Source: CAJXVA01 sp963761755 (GTDB lineage Bacteria; Myxococcota_A; Polyangia; Nannocystales; Nannocystaceae). From it: a DNA stretch of 64,000 nt. This document shows, piece by piece, positions 41,475-50,149 of this stretch (position 1 is the first letter of the stretch; the number at the start of each line of letters is the position of its first letter). The notes beneath the pieces were generated by a model. The model was not told the DNA's origin. It ran no database searches and was given only the letters and a program-made list of their open reading frames with translations. The translations under genes and the position numbers were made by a program. The stretch is from positions 248,001 through 312,000 of the forward strand of contig CAVXIC010000006.1 of assembly GCA_963761755.1 (NCBI GenBank), given 5' to 3'.

Positions 41475-44400
41475 CACGGCGCACCTTCGTCCAGCGCGTC
41501 GAACAGCGGCCCGAGCACCCGCTCCGCCACGGCCATCGCGTCCCCGGCCTGCAGCGGGACCGGCAAGGGGGAGTATCCTGGCTCGAAGACGTCGTCGTCG
41601 CCGCAGACCCGCTGGATCTGCGGGTCGCGCTGCTCGAAGGTCTTGCCCCGCCACTTCTGAGAGGCTCGGATGCGGGCGACGTAGGGGTCACCGCTGCCGC
41701 GCAGCTCCTTCACATATGCCCACGACGCGTCGGGGAAGAGCAGCAGTGGCTCACGCTGACCCAGCCAGTACAGGGTGCACAGATCGCGCAGCAGCGGCAG
41801 CGGATCGTCGACCGGGTAGAAGGTGCAGACGTCTGGTGGGGCATCCGGCGCGCCGCGGGCGACGAGCATCGAGCGCTGGCGCTGGTCTCGTGGGGCGCTC
41901 GCACACAGGGCGAGGTGCCGGATCCAAAGGGCCAACAGGGACTTGGTGCGGCGCTTTCCGTACTGCAGCTCGACCCGCCCGGTCTCCCATCGGGAGTCGA
42001 GGCTGCCGACCAGTCGCGTGCCCGCGTCCGGCAGCGGGAGGTCGATCGTCAGCAGCTCGAGGGGCTCGCCCTCGCGGAGTCGATTCGCCATCGACAGCAG
42101 CGGCGCGACGACGCGGTGGGTCTCCTCGTGCGTGCACGCGCCGGGGGTGCCCAGCGGAAGCATCCCGCTGCCCCGCGTCAGGTCCAGCGACGTGCTCAGG
42201 TCCATCCCGGACTGCTCGTGGCGCAAGATCGCGTCGCCGAGCTTCCAGTGCTCCAGGCCCCGAAGCTCCATCGGCTCCCGATCGCTGTAGTCGCGGACGT
42301 CGGACTCCAAGCGAACCCCCAGGCGGCGCTTGACCAGGTCGGCGACGGGGAGCTTGAAGAACGTGATCATACGCTCCAGCGAGAGCGTCGAGGCGCCGGG
42401 GTCGAGGGTGCGGGGGTCGGGCAGGGCCGCGGTGAGCAGCGCGGGGCGGCCCCGAAGCTTCGTGGGATCGACCAGGGCCTTGGCGCCCTCGCAGAAGTCA
42501 CCCGAGAAGCTGAACAGCCGAGGATCGTCGTCGGCACCGAAGTAGCGGGGAGAGAAGGGCTGCATCGGGTGGCGCAGCCGAACCGCGTCGCGCACGTCTG
42601 CACCGGGGACCGGCGCGGAGGCGGTGGCGACGAGCTGGTCGAGCAGGTCGCTGACCACGACCGAAGGCGGAAGGTCGGCGTTGTCCTGAATGCTCTGGCC
42701 GACGTAGGACAGATGCAGGCGCTCCCGAGCCGCGAGCAGGGCTTCGAGGAAGAGGTAGCGGTCGTCGGCGCGACGCGACCGATCGCCGGGCTTCGGATCG
42801 GCGGCGATGAGGTCGAACCCCAGCGTGCGGCCCCCCCGGGGGAACGCGCCGTCGGAGAGACCCAGCATGCACACGACGCGAAAGGGGACCGAGCGCATCG
42901 GTAGCATCGCGCAGAAGGTCACGCCCTTGGCCAGGAAGCCTCGCGGAGGCGCGTCGGACTCGAGCCTGGTCTCGACGAGCTCGACGATGGCCTCGAGGGA
43001 GAGATCATCCTCGAAGTGCGCCTGCGCAGCGTCGGTGGCGATGGCGTCGAGCGCGGAGCGAAGCGGCTGCGGGTCCCAGGTCCCGTCGTCGGCTTCGGGG
43101 AGCAGCAGCGAGCGCATCATCGCCTCGAGGTCGCGCTGCCACGTGGGGACGCTGCGCGCCGCTTGCAGGCCGGTGATCGCACCGAAGAGGGTCTCGCAGA
43201 ACTGACCGAAGCGGCCCAGGAGGTCCGCGGTCGCGCCTTCGATCTCGTCGTAGGGCAGCACGTCGGCGAAGGTGTCCAGGCCGCGGCCGGGCATCGCGAC
43301 GCCCACGAAGAGCCGATCGAGCCCGAAACGCCACGTGTTCTCGGCGAGGGCGGGCTGGCCGTGCGTGGCGCGGTGCGCCGCGTCGATGCCCCACCGGATC
43401 CCCGATTCGTCGACCCAGGTTCCGATCTCGTCGAGTTCGTCGGCGCTGATGCCGAAGCGGGCCTGCACCGGCTGCAGCGCGAGCAGGTCGAGCACCTCGG
43501 AGGCGGTGACGCGGCCCCCGACCATCTCCGCCAGGCGGATGAACGCGTCCACCAGCGGGTTCTCGCTGCGCACGGCTCGGTCGGCGACGCAAAACGGAAT
43601 GAAGGCGGGGTCCTTGTCTGGGCGCTCGAAGACCGCCTCGACCAAGGGTGCGTAGGTCTCGACGTCCGTCAGCAGCACCGCGATGTCGCGTGGCTGAAGC
43701 GTTGGGTCGTCGGCCATCATGGACAGCAGCTGGTCGTGCAGCACCTCGACCTCGCGCATCGGCGAGTGGCAGGCGTGCAGCGCGATGGCGCGGTCCTCCG
43801 CGTGCAGCCGATGAAGAGTTGCGTCCGCACCGCGCAGGTGGAGCAGCCGCGACTGCAGGGCGGTCAGCAGCGTCGCGTCCCCGGGGTCTTCGTAGAGATC
43901 GCGGGCGCCCTCTTGGTACTGCACGTCCTCGAGCACGCCCTGGAACTCCCGGCCTACCGCGCCCAACGAGACCAGCAGCGGCGGTACGGTGTCTTCATCG
44001 ACCAGGTCCAGGTCGCGCTTGCGCAGCTCGGCCCAGTACTCCTGCGACGGCGAGACGATGAAGAGATGGACGGGGATGACCTCGCTGAGCGCCTGCAGGA
44101 TGTGGACGTAGAACGGCGGGAGCGTGGAGACGCCGAATACGCTGACCCGGGCCGGGAGACCTCCTGGGGGGGTGTCCTCGAGCGCGTCGACGAAGTCCTG
44201 GGCCGAGGCTGCGACGTGCTGGCCACCGAGGCGCTCGGTGACCGCCCGCCAGAGCACCGCTTGCCAGTGTTCGTCGGCGCCGGCGTCCCAACCGAGCACC
44301 ATCTGAGGCCGAAACACCGGGTACTGGTCGAAGACTTGCGCGATGCGGTGGGCGAGCTGGAAGAGGTTCCGGCCCCCGTCGTCGCGGTCCACGAAGCGCC

Positions 44401-44722
44401 GCAGCTCCGCGAAGGCCGGCGTCTCGAGATGTCCGGGGAGCTCGGCCAGCAGCGGCCACAGCAGCTGCTGGGGATCGCGCCACGCCGGCCCTCGAGGCGC
44501 GACGAGCGTGAACATGTCGTCGATGAACCGCCGGGGGAACGGAAACTGTCCACCTGCCCATACCCCGAGTCGCTCGGAGAGGCGCATGGACAGCCACGTG
44601 TTCATGCCGCGGCTGCTCACCACGATGCACTCGGGCTGCAGCGGATCGGGCAGCGGTTGCTGTACGACCTCCGTCAGGGCGTCGAGGAGGCGCTCGACGC
44701 GGTTGCTCCGGTGCACGCGCAT
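41471..44722 (-). CDS. recC: Exodeoxyribonuclease V gamma subunit (RecC)
   Basis: The 1083-residue protein is RecC: N-terminal VHRSNRVERLLDALTEVV and IVVSSRGMNTWLSMRLSERLGVWAGGQFPFP, the FGVSTLPPFYVHILQALSEVIPVHLF segment, VKFRVVCMLGLSDGAFPR-like FRVVCMLGLSDGAFPRGGRTLGFDLI, and a C-terminal domain. RecC is an inactivated helicase/nuclease that recognises Chi and holds RecB and RecD. It is first in the operon; the ATG at 44722 matches the usual family start. Confidence 0.92.
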   Translation of the reverse strand: MRVHRSNRVERLLDALTEVVQQPLPDPLQPECIVVSSRGMNTWLSMRLSERLGVWAGGQFPFPRRFIDDMFTLVAPRGPAWRDPQQLLWPLLAELPGHLETPAFAELRRFVDRDDGGRNLFQLAHRIAQVFDQYPVFRPQMVLGWDAGADEHWQAVLWRAVTERLGGQHVAASAQDFVDALEDTPPGGLPARVSVFGVSTLPPFYVHILQALSEVIPVHLFIVSPSQEYWAELRKRDLDLVDEDTVPPLLVSLGAVGREFQGVLEDVQYQEGARDLYEDPGDATLLTALQSRLLHLRGADATLHRLHAEDRAIALHACHSPMREVEVLHDQLLSMMADDPTLQPRDIAVLLTDVETYAPLVEAVFERPDKDPAFIPFCVADRAVRSENPLVDAFIRLAEMVGGRVTASEVLDLLALQPVQARFGISADELDEIGTWVDESGIRWGIDAAHRATHGQPALAENTWRFGLDRLFVGVAMPGRGLDTFADVLPYDEIEGATADLLGRFGQFCETLFGAITGLQAARSVPTWQRDLEAMMRSLLLPEADDGTWDPQPLRSALDAIATDAAQAHFEDDLSLEAIVELVETRLESDAPPRGFLAKGVTFCAMLPMRSVPFRVVCMLGLSDGAFPRGGRTLGFDLIAADPKPGDRSRRADDRYLFLEALLAARERLHLSYVGQSIQDNADLPPSVVVSDLLDQLVATASAPVPGADVRDAVRLRHPMQPFSPRYFGADDDPRLFSFSGDFCEGAKALVDPTKLRGRPALLTAALPDPRTLDPGASTLSLERMITFFKLPVADLVKRRLGVRLESDVRDYSDREPMELRGLEHWKLGDAILRHEQSGMDLSTSLDLTRGSGMLPLGTPGACTHEETHRVVAPLLSMANRLREGEPLELLTIDLPLPDAGTRLVGSLDSRWETGRVELQYGKRRTKSLLALWIRHLALCASAPRDQRQRSMLVARGAPDAPPDVCTFYPVDDPLPLLRDLCTLYWLGQREPLLLFPDASWAYVKELRGSGDPYVARIRASQKWRGKTFEQRDPQIQRVCGDDDVFEPGYSPLPVPLQAGDAMAVAERVLGPLFDALDEGAPW

Positions 44723-44836
44723 GGCCGATTGGGGAGCCTGCCGGGACTGTGCGCGGCTTTCAAGGGTTGCACGTCGAGCCGAGCCACCCCGCGGCTCTTT
44801 TCGGTCGTCCGTTCCGAAGAGATCTCCACCCACGGT

Positions 44837-44845
44837 TGCTACAAT
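44837..44845 (+). promoter_or_regulatory. Extended minus-10-like element before the CAP lipoprotein gene
   Basis: TG-C-TACAAT (TACAAT at 44840-44845) ends 7 bases before the ATG at 44853; no convincing minus-35 box and no Shine-Dalgarno are seen. A transcript starting at the expected point would be leaderless. Confidence 0.35.
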
Positions 44846-44852
44846 CCCCGCA

Positions 44853-45473
44853 ATGGTCGCACGGGCGATGATCGGGGTTGGAGTGTGTGCGCTGCTGCTG
44901 GGATGTGACCCCGCGGTGGACGACGAGCGGGGCGACACCGACGGGTCCCAGACGTCGGCGGCCGCGGACGGGAGCGACGGCAACGGAGGCGACGGGGACG
45001 GCCTGGTGCCGGCCAACGCCTACTGCGATCCGGTCGCCTCGTGGCCTGATGGCATGACCGAGTTCGAGGAGGAGGTGCTCATCCTCGTCAACGAGGCGCG
45101 GGCCGCTGGTGCCTCGTGCGGAGCTCAGAGCTTCTCGTCCGCAGCACCGCTGTCGATGAGCGGATCCCTGCGCTGTGCCGCCCGCGTGCACTCCAAGGAC
45201 ATGGGGGAGCGGGGCTTCTTCGATCATACCAACCTCGATGGTGAAGACCCGTTCACGCGGATGGAGCGCGCGGGCTACCGCTACTCCACGGCGGGCGAGA
45301 ACATCGCGGCCGGCCAGACCTCGCCCGAGCAGGTGATGCTCGGCTGGATGGAGAGCCCGGGCCACTGCAGCAACATCATGAACCCCTCGTTCACCGAGCT
45401 CGGCGTCGGGACCTTCGAGGCTCCCGGGGCGCAGTTCCCGTTCTTGTGGACCCAGACCTTCGGGTCTCCGTGA
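44853..45473 (+). CDS. CAP (SCP-like) domain lipoprotein
   Basis: The 206-residue product has a lipoprotein signal (IGVGVCALLLGC), an Asp/Gly/Ser linker (about 22-48), and a bacterial CAP domain (about 62-206): LILVNEARAAGASCG, LRCAARVHSKDMGERGFFDHTNLDGEDPFTRMERAGY, AGENIAAGQTSPEQVMLGWMESPGHCSNIMNPSFTELGVG. The CAP cavity His and Glu residues are present. Members are secreted or surface proteins with lipid-binding or unknown activity. It is a single gene between recC (divergent) and the 291-base gap. Confidence 0.88.
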   Translation: MVARAMIGVGVCALLLGCDPAVDDERGDTDGSQTSAAADGSDGNGGDGDGLVPANAYCDPVASWPDGMTEFEEEVLILVNEARAAGASCGAQSFSSAAPLSMSGSLRCAARVHSKDMGERGFFDHTNLDGEDPFTRMERAGYRYSTAGENIAAGQTSPEQVMLGWMESPGHCSNIMNPSFTELGVGTFEAPGAQFPFLWTQTFGSP

Positions 45474-45566
45474 GCTGCGCGCGCCCGGCCCACCATGGGC
45501 CCGTCGATCGGCGCGCCGTCCTGATGTTGCCCTTTCGACCGGGCCGCGCGACGCGATGGGATCCAT

Positions 45567-45761
45567 GTGAGCGGTCTGCGATCTCCTCGTCACGGTCCGA
45601 GCCTCGTGCGCCACAGCATCGACCTGTGGAAGGTCGTCGCCCCCGTCACGATCCTCGAAGACCTCCTGTTCGCGTGGGAGCCCGGGATGATGCGAGAGAA
45701 CGCAGCCGCCTTCGTGCTGGCGCACCAAACATCGGCGGCATCGCTTCGGCGCGCGGCGTGA
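45567..45761 (+). CDS. Possible small protein in the 45474-45764 gap
   Basis: This 64-residue frame (GTG start at 45567, or GTG at 45606 for 51 residues) has very strong G/C at third codon positions from about codon 13 on (IDLWKVVAPVTILEDLLFAWEPG), unlike the frames around it, which suggests coding. No family is recognised, no ribosome site is clear, and it ends only 3 bases before the convergent TerB-like gene. It may also be the remnant of a longer gene. The rest of the gap (45474-45566) shows nothing. Confidence 0.3.
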   Translation: MSGLRSPRHGPSLVRHSIDLWKVVAPVTILEDLLFAWEPGMMRENAAAFVLAHQTSAASLRRAA

Positions 45762-45764
45762 GGC

Positions 45765-46145
45765 TCAGCCGCTCGGCGCGTCGGCGAAGCGGGCCTTGAG
45801 CTCGTCGATGAAGGTCTGCTCACCGGTCGAGACCTCGCCGTCGGCGTTCGCGATCGCCTCCAGGTCGGCGACGATCCTGGCTCGCGCCCCGGCGTCCGCG
45901 AACGTGGCGAGGTGTGCCGCTCGGTCGCGCGCTGCCGCGAGGCGTTCTCCTGCCGGGACCTGCTTGTAGTCGCCGACCGCACCTCGAATCACCGTGCCGA
46001 TCTCGCCCAGGTCCGCGCCTGGAGCCCAGCCTTTGACCTTCTCGGCCAAGGTGCGCATCTCCTCCATCGACAGGGATCCGTCGGTGGCATGGCTGAAGGT
46101 CAGGTACAGGAACGCGAGCGAAGACAGGGCGTCGGTGTTGGACAT
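45765..46145 (-). CDS. TerB-like (tellurite resistance-type) helical protein
   Basis: The 126-residue cytoplasmic protein is all helix with the TerB-family pattern: FLYLTFSHATDGSLSMEEMRTLAEKVKGWAPG near the start and DLEAIANADGEVSTGEQTFIDELKARF near the end, each an EF-hand-like acidic turn (ATDGSLS, NADGEVS). TerB-like proteins bind metal and occur in stress operons, but many are orphans; no other ter genes are nearby. A TGCTACCGT extended minus-10-like element ends 10 bases before the ATG. Confidence 0.75.
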   Translation of the reverse strand: MSNTDALSSLAFLYLTFSHATDGSLSMEEMRTLAEKVKGWAPGADLGEIGTVIRGAVGDYKQVPAGERLAAARDRAAHLATFADAGARARIVADLEAIANADGEVSTGEQTFIDELKARFADAPSG

Positions 46146-46155
46146 CGCTGGATGA

Positions 46156-46164
46156 ACGGTAGCA
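46156..46164 (-). promoter_or_regulatory. Extended minus-10-like element before the TerB-like gene
   Basis: On the minus strand TG-C-TACCGT (46164 to 46156) ends 10 bases before the ATG of the TerB-like gene. No minus-35 box is clear and there is no Shine-Dalgarno. Confidence 0.28.
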
Positions 46165-46192
46165 CGCAAACTCTGGGGCATGCCGGCCACGC

Positions 46193-48085
46193 TCAGCGGA
46201 GCGAGACCCGCTGAGCGACGGTCGCCCGTCCCCAGTCCTTCGTGCTGTAGGTGGTGTTGAATACCAGCGTGCCGTTCGCGGAGAACGAGGGGCCGAAGTG
46301 CCTGCCCCACTCGTTGACCGCGACACGCCGGGTGCTCTTGGTCGCGAAGTCGTACACGGCCAGGTTCTGCTCGAACTCCGACCCGCGGTCGACCGGGAAC
46401 GCGGCGCGCGCTCCATCGGGCGCAATCTCGAGGTGGGTTGGCGGGGCCTCCATCGCGACGGGGCTCGCCACGGCGGCGTCCGCTCGAAGCGCTCGAACGC
46501 CCGCCGAGGCGTCGGCGACGAACGCAGGCTGGGGACGCGAGGCGTCGAGGGCAGGCTCGGAGAACACGTCGTCGAGCTTCGCGTCGAAGGTGTAGGTCAT
46601 CAGGCCTTCGGGACCGGTCGTCAGGAGCTGGAGCCCGCCTTCGGACGGACGAAGCCAGAGCTCTGGGTTGGCGCGATGGGCCTCGGAGAGCGGGAGCGCG
46701 AGGACGGACCCGTCCTCGACGCTCAGGATGTACAGCCAGCGCTGCAGCGGGATCGGGGGCGCAGCGGCGGGATCGGGGGGCGCGGCATCGCCAGGGTCCA
46801 CGTCCAGGTCTTCTTCGGCCCACAGCGTCGGCGCGGCCGGGCGATACTCGCACGCCGCGGCAAGATGGGTGGCATCCAGCCAGATCGGGTGCGTCGCGGC
46901 CGTGCATCCGGTCAAGGGCCAGGTCTGAGGATGGTCTGCATCGGGGGTGTGAATCTCCGCGATCACGCCGTCCTCGCCGGCGGCTGCGCGCGCGACCTTG
47001 CCGCGGCCGTCGGCGTGCCCCCAGCCGGCTGCCCCCGCGCCGACGGTGCCGGCTTGAGACAGCGCGCACCCGGGGGCGTCCGCGTCGACGGTCCACACCA
47101 TCAGCTCTTCTCCACCCCACGCGCTCAGGATCGCAGCCCCGTGGGCCTGCAGCGCGAGGCTCGTCGGTCGCAACCGGTCGCCCACCTCGCAGCGCGATCG
47201 CTCGCCGGTCTCGGGCGCGAGCACCCACGCCCGTGTGTCGCCCGTCCAGTCCAGCGAGACGTCGTCGCTCTTGGGGTTCTCCAAGATGGCCGCGTCGACG
47301 AGAAGCAGCACCGACCCGTTGGCCAGTGCATAGCCGTGCGTGCGTTCGATGCCCTCGGTGAGCACCTCGGGCTTGGGCGTGCCTTCCTCGCTGTGCACCA
47401 CGTATTCCTCAAGACGCTCGCTGGCGGCGCGGGCCTTGTGCTCCACCATGCCGTAGGCGCCGTTGATCCGCACCGCCGCCTCGACCCGGCCGAACAGCGG
47501 TCTGGCTTCGATCGAAAGGTTGGTCTCGCCGACCAGGGTCGCGGCCAGCTTGTCCTGCTCGAAGAGCGCCCGCAGCAACTCGACGTAGGGCGGCAGATCG
47601 TAGCGCCTGGGGTTGGGATCGACGGTGACCTTCGGACCGCTGGGCGCGAGGTCGCCGACGCTGAACACCGCGTACCGTCGATCCTCGGGGATGGTGGCCG
47701 AGTCCGCGCTCACCGATCGCTGGCCGAAGTCCAGGGTGCCGGCGTCGGCGAACGCCACGTAGCCGAAGCCCTGCACGTCTGCGAGGTGGAGGACCGCCTC
47801 GATGTCGTCGGCACGCTCGGAGCCCAGACTGCGACCCTCGGCGGCAGCCTCGGCGAGATCGCGGCGTTCGACCGTGAACCCCAGCTGCCCCATCAGGGGT
47901 GGCGTGGGATCCTCGGCCGCGATCAGCATCACCTTGGAGGGGTCCTCGGGCGCACCGGCGGGGCCCTGCTCGCGGCCCAGGAAGAACCATGCGACCGAGC
48001 CCGCCGCCGCGAGGGCGAGCCCGGCCACGAAGAGCTTGGGGCCCCTGGGCTTGACCGCCTCCATGTTGGTGAGCGATTCGGTCAT
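46193..48085 (-). CDS. Membrane-anchored beta-propeller-like protein of unknown function
   Basis: The 630-residue protein has a short cytoplasmic N-terminus, one TM at about 18-36 (KLFVAGLALAAAGSVAWFFLG), and a long extracytoplasmic part. The C-terminal third reads like PD40/WD40-type propeller blades (HLEIAPDGARAAFPV, NLAVYDFATKSTRRVAVNEWG, GPSFSANGTLVFNTTYSTKDWG); the N-terminal part is not recognisable. It probably senses or scaffolds in the periplasm. It is followed 47 bases later on the same strand by the TerB-like gene, which has its own minus-10-like element, and preceded by a small putative RHH gene 40 bases upstream. Confidence 0.7.
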   Translation of the reverse strand: MTESLTNMEAVKPRGPKLFVAGLALAAAGSVAWFFLGREQGPAGAPEDPSKVMLIAAEDPTPPLMGQLGFTVERRDLAEAAAEGRSLGSERADDIEAVLHLADVQGFGYVAFADAGTLDFGQRSVSADSATIPEDRRYAVFSVGDLAPSGPKVTVDPNPRRYDLPPYVELLRALFEQDKLAATLVGETNLSIEARPLFGRVEAAVRINGAYGMVEHKARAASERLEEYVVHSEEGTPKPEVLTEGIERTHGYALANGSVLLLVDAAILENPKSDDVSLDWTGDTRAWVLAPETGERSRCEVGDRLRPTSLALQAHGAAILSAWGGEELMVWTVDADAPGCALSQAGTVGAGAAGWGHADGRGKVARAAAGEDGVIAEIHTPDADHPQTWPLTGCTAATHPIWLDATHLAAACEYRPAAPTLWAEEDLDVDPGDAAPPDPAAAPPIPLQRWLYILSVEDGSVLALPLSEAHRANPELWLRPSEGGLQLLTTGPEGLMTYTFDAKLDDVFSEPALDASRPQPAFVADASAGVRALRADAAVASPVAMEAPPTHLEIAPDGARAAFPVDRGSEFEQNLAVYDFATKSTRRVAVNEWGRHFGPSFSANGTLVFNTTYSTKDWGRATVAQRVSLR

Positions 48086-48125
48086 TGCGTCCGCAGCGTC
48101 GCACGGGGCTGCGGGCGGGGAAAGC

Positions 48126-48326
48126 TCAGACGCCCAGCGCGAGGTCGGTTTCGTGCCCGGTCTGGGGGTCGCGCAGGATGACCCGCTTCCCGCCGTGTGC
48201 CGCGTGCCGCAGCGTTCGAAGCACGCCCAGCGCCTGCAGCACCACCTCGCCGGGCGTCTTTGCGCCCATCGATTGGGCCAAGTCCACGAGTAGCATCGCG
48301 GTCTTGCCTGGAATCTCGATGCTCAT
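48126..48326 (-). CDS. Small putative ribbon-helix-helix protein (66 aa)
   Basis: The 66-residue product starts with a short beta-like segment (SIEIPG), then two helices (TAMLLVDLAQSMG and PGEVVLQALGVLRTLRHAAHGG), ending in RVILRDPQTGHETDL. The spacing resembles RHH/CopG-type regulators, whose strand contacts DNA, although the usual polar strand residues are not clear. It lies upstream of the propeller-like gene on the same strand and divergent from formate-tetrahydrofolate ligase. If it binds DNA it could control either; this is inferred. Confidence 0.55.
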   Translation of the reverse strand: MSIEIPGKTAMLLVDLAQSMGAKTPGEVVLQALGVLRTLRHAAHGGKRVILRDPQTGHETDLALGV

Positions 48327-48491
48327 CGGCCCGGGATCTGCGGGCGGCTCATCCGGAGAATCGAAGGTGCGCACCACGAGAGCATGGCACGGCGCGACAT
48401 TCGATGCGCGCACGCGAGGCTCCGGCGCCGCGCCCCGTCTTTTCCGTTCGGGGGCTGCCTGGCCCCCGTCTGCATCGGGTACCCTCCGGCC

Positions 48492-50114
48492 GTGCTGCCC
48501 ATCGTCGACGTCGCCGCCAAGCTCGGTCTGGAGCCCAACGATCTCGTTCCGTATGGACACGACAAGGCCAAGGTCCGGCGCGAGGCGTTGAGCGGCTCCA
48601 GCCCGGGCACGCTCGTGCTCGTCTCGGCGATCACCCCGACGCCCGCCGGCGAGGGCAAGACGTCGACCACCATCGGGCTGTGTGATGCGATGGCCGCGCG
48701 CGGGCTCTCGGTCTGCGCGGCGCTGCGCGAGCCCTCGCTGGGGCCGTGCTTTGGCATCAAGGGGGGTGGAACCGGTGGTGGAGAGGCGCAGCTCGAGCCC
48801 TCGGCCGACATCAACCTGCACTTCACCGGCGACTTCCACGCCATCACCAGCGCCCACAACCTACTGGCCGCGATCGTCGACAACCACCTGCACTTCGGGA
48901 CCGAGGTCGGGCTCGATGCACGCCGCGTCCGGTGGAAGCGGGTGCTCGACGTCAGCGACCGGGCCCTGCGCAACGTGGTCAGCGGGGTGGGGGGGCCGAG
49001 CTTCGGCGTGCCTCGGGAGTCGGGCTTCGACATCACCGCGGCGTCGGAGTTGATGGCGATCCTCTGCCTGTGTGAAGACGCCGAGGATCTTCGGCGGCGC
49101 ATCGATCGCATCCTGGTCGGCTTCACGTCCGAGCGCGCGCCCGTGTTCGTCTCGCAGCTGGGGGCGACCGGCGCCATGATGGCGATCCTGCGCGACACGC
49201 TGCTGCCCAACCTCGCGCAGACGAAGTACGGCACCCCGGCCTTCGTGCACGGTGGCCCCTTCGCCAACATCGCGCACGGCTGCAACTCCGTGACGGCGAC
49301 GCGCGCCGCGCTGGCTCGGGCGGACTGGTGCGTGACCGAGGCGGGCTTCGGGTTCGATCTGGGCGGAGAGAAGTTCTTCGACATCAAGTGCCGCGCGGCG
49401 GGGCTGGATCCGGCGGCCGTCGTGCTGGTGGGAACGGCCCGGGCCCTCAAGATGCACGGAGGCGTGGCCGTCACCGACCTCGACGCGCCCGACCCCGAAG
49501 CGGTGCGCCGGGGCTTGCCCAACCTGGCCCGTCACGTCCACAGCGTGCGCACCTTCGGCAAGCCGGCGGTGGTGGCGGTGAACCGCTACGCGAGCGACAC
49601 CGACGACGAACTCGCGGTGATCGAAGCGTGGTGCCGAGACAACGGCGTCGCGGTGGCGATCTGCGACCACTTCGCACGGGGCCCGCAGGGTGCCGCGGGG
49701 CTGGTCGACCCCCTGCTCGACGCCGTGAAGGAGAACGCGGGGCCAGCAAAGCTCATGTACTCGCTCGACGCATCGATCCCCGAGAAGATCGCGTCGATCG
49801 CCACCGGGGTCTACGGCGCATCCGGGGTGAGCTTCTCGAGCGCGGCCCGCAGGACCCTGGAGCAGGTCGAGGCGCTCGGCTACGGTGATCTGCCGGTCTG
49901 CATGGCCAAGACGCAGAGCTCGCTCAGCGACGACCCCAAGCTGCTCGGGCGCCCCGATGGCTTCGAGATCACGGTCCGCGACCTGGAGATCAACGCTGGC
50001 GCAGGCTTCATCGTGGCCCTCACCGGCCAGGTGCTTCGGATGCCTGGGCTCCCGCGGAGGCCCCAGGCCGAAGCCATCGATCTGCGCCAGGGCGTCATCA
50101 CCGGACTGCGATAG
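48492..50114 (+). CDS. fhs: Formate-tetrahydrofolate ligase
   Basis: The 540-residue enzyme has the ATP-binding loop TPTPAGEGKTSTTIGL (about 49-64) and the family signatures GIKGGGTGGGEAQ, DINLHFTGDFHAI, PAFVHGGPFANIAHGCNSV and LGGEKFFDIKCR. It makes 10-formyl-THF from formate, ATP and THF, feeding purine and methionine pathways. Family length is about 550. The start is a GTG; a TACCCT hexamer ends 6 bases before it and no Shine-Dalgarno is seen. It is followed 35 bases later by the mrp operon on the same strand. Confidence 0.93.
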   Translation: MLPIVDVAAKLGLEPNDLVPYGHDKAKVRREALSGSSPGTLVLVSAITPTPAGEGKTSTTIGLCDAMAARGLSVCAALREPSLGPCFGIKGGGTGGGEAQLEPSADINLHFTGDFHAITSAHNLLAAIVDNHLHFGTEVGLDARRVRWKRVLDVSDRALRNVVSGVGGPSFGVPRESGFDITAASELMAILCLCEDAEDLRRRIDRILVGFTSERAPVFVSQLGATGAMMAILRDTLLPNLAQTKYGTPAFVHGGPFANIAHGCNSVTATRAALARADWCVTEAGFGFDLGGEKFFDIKCRAAGLDPAAVVLVGTARALKMHGGVAVTDLDAPDPEAVRRGLPNLARHVHSVRTFGKPAVVAVNRYASDTDDELAVIEAWCRDNGVAVAICDHFARGPQGAAGLVDPLLDAVKENAGPAKLMYSLDASIPEKIASIATGVYGASGVSFSSAARRTLEQVEALGYGDLPVCMAKTQSSLSDDPKLLGRPDGFEITVRDLEINAGAGFIVALTGQVLRMPGLPRRPQAEAIDLRQGVITGLR

Positions 50115-50149
50115 ACCCAGGCCTTCACCGCTCCCAAGGTTCCGTCGCC

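Noticed and set aside
34519..41660. Long plus-strand frames opposite the VWA, recD and recB genes
   Set aside because: Same shadow effect; no motifs and no plausible starts.
35920..44722. recBCD as part of an anti-phage island
   Set aside because: No restriction, toxin, CBASS, Argonaute or other defence genes adjoin; this is a normal repair operon.
45446..45799. 117-residue plus-strand frame across the CAP gene end and the gap
   Set aside because: Arg/Pro-rich shadow-like composition overlapping two genes.
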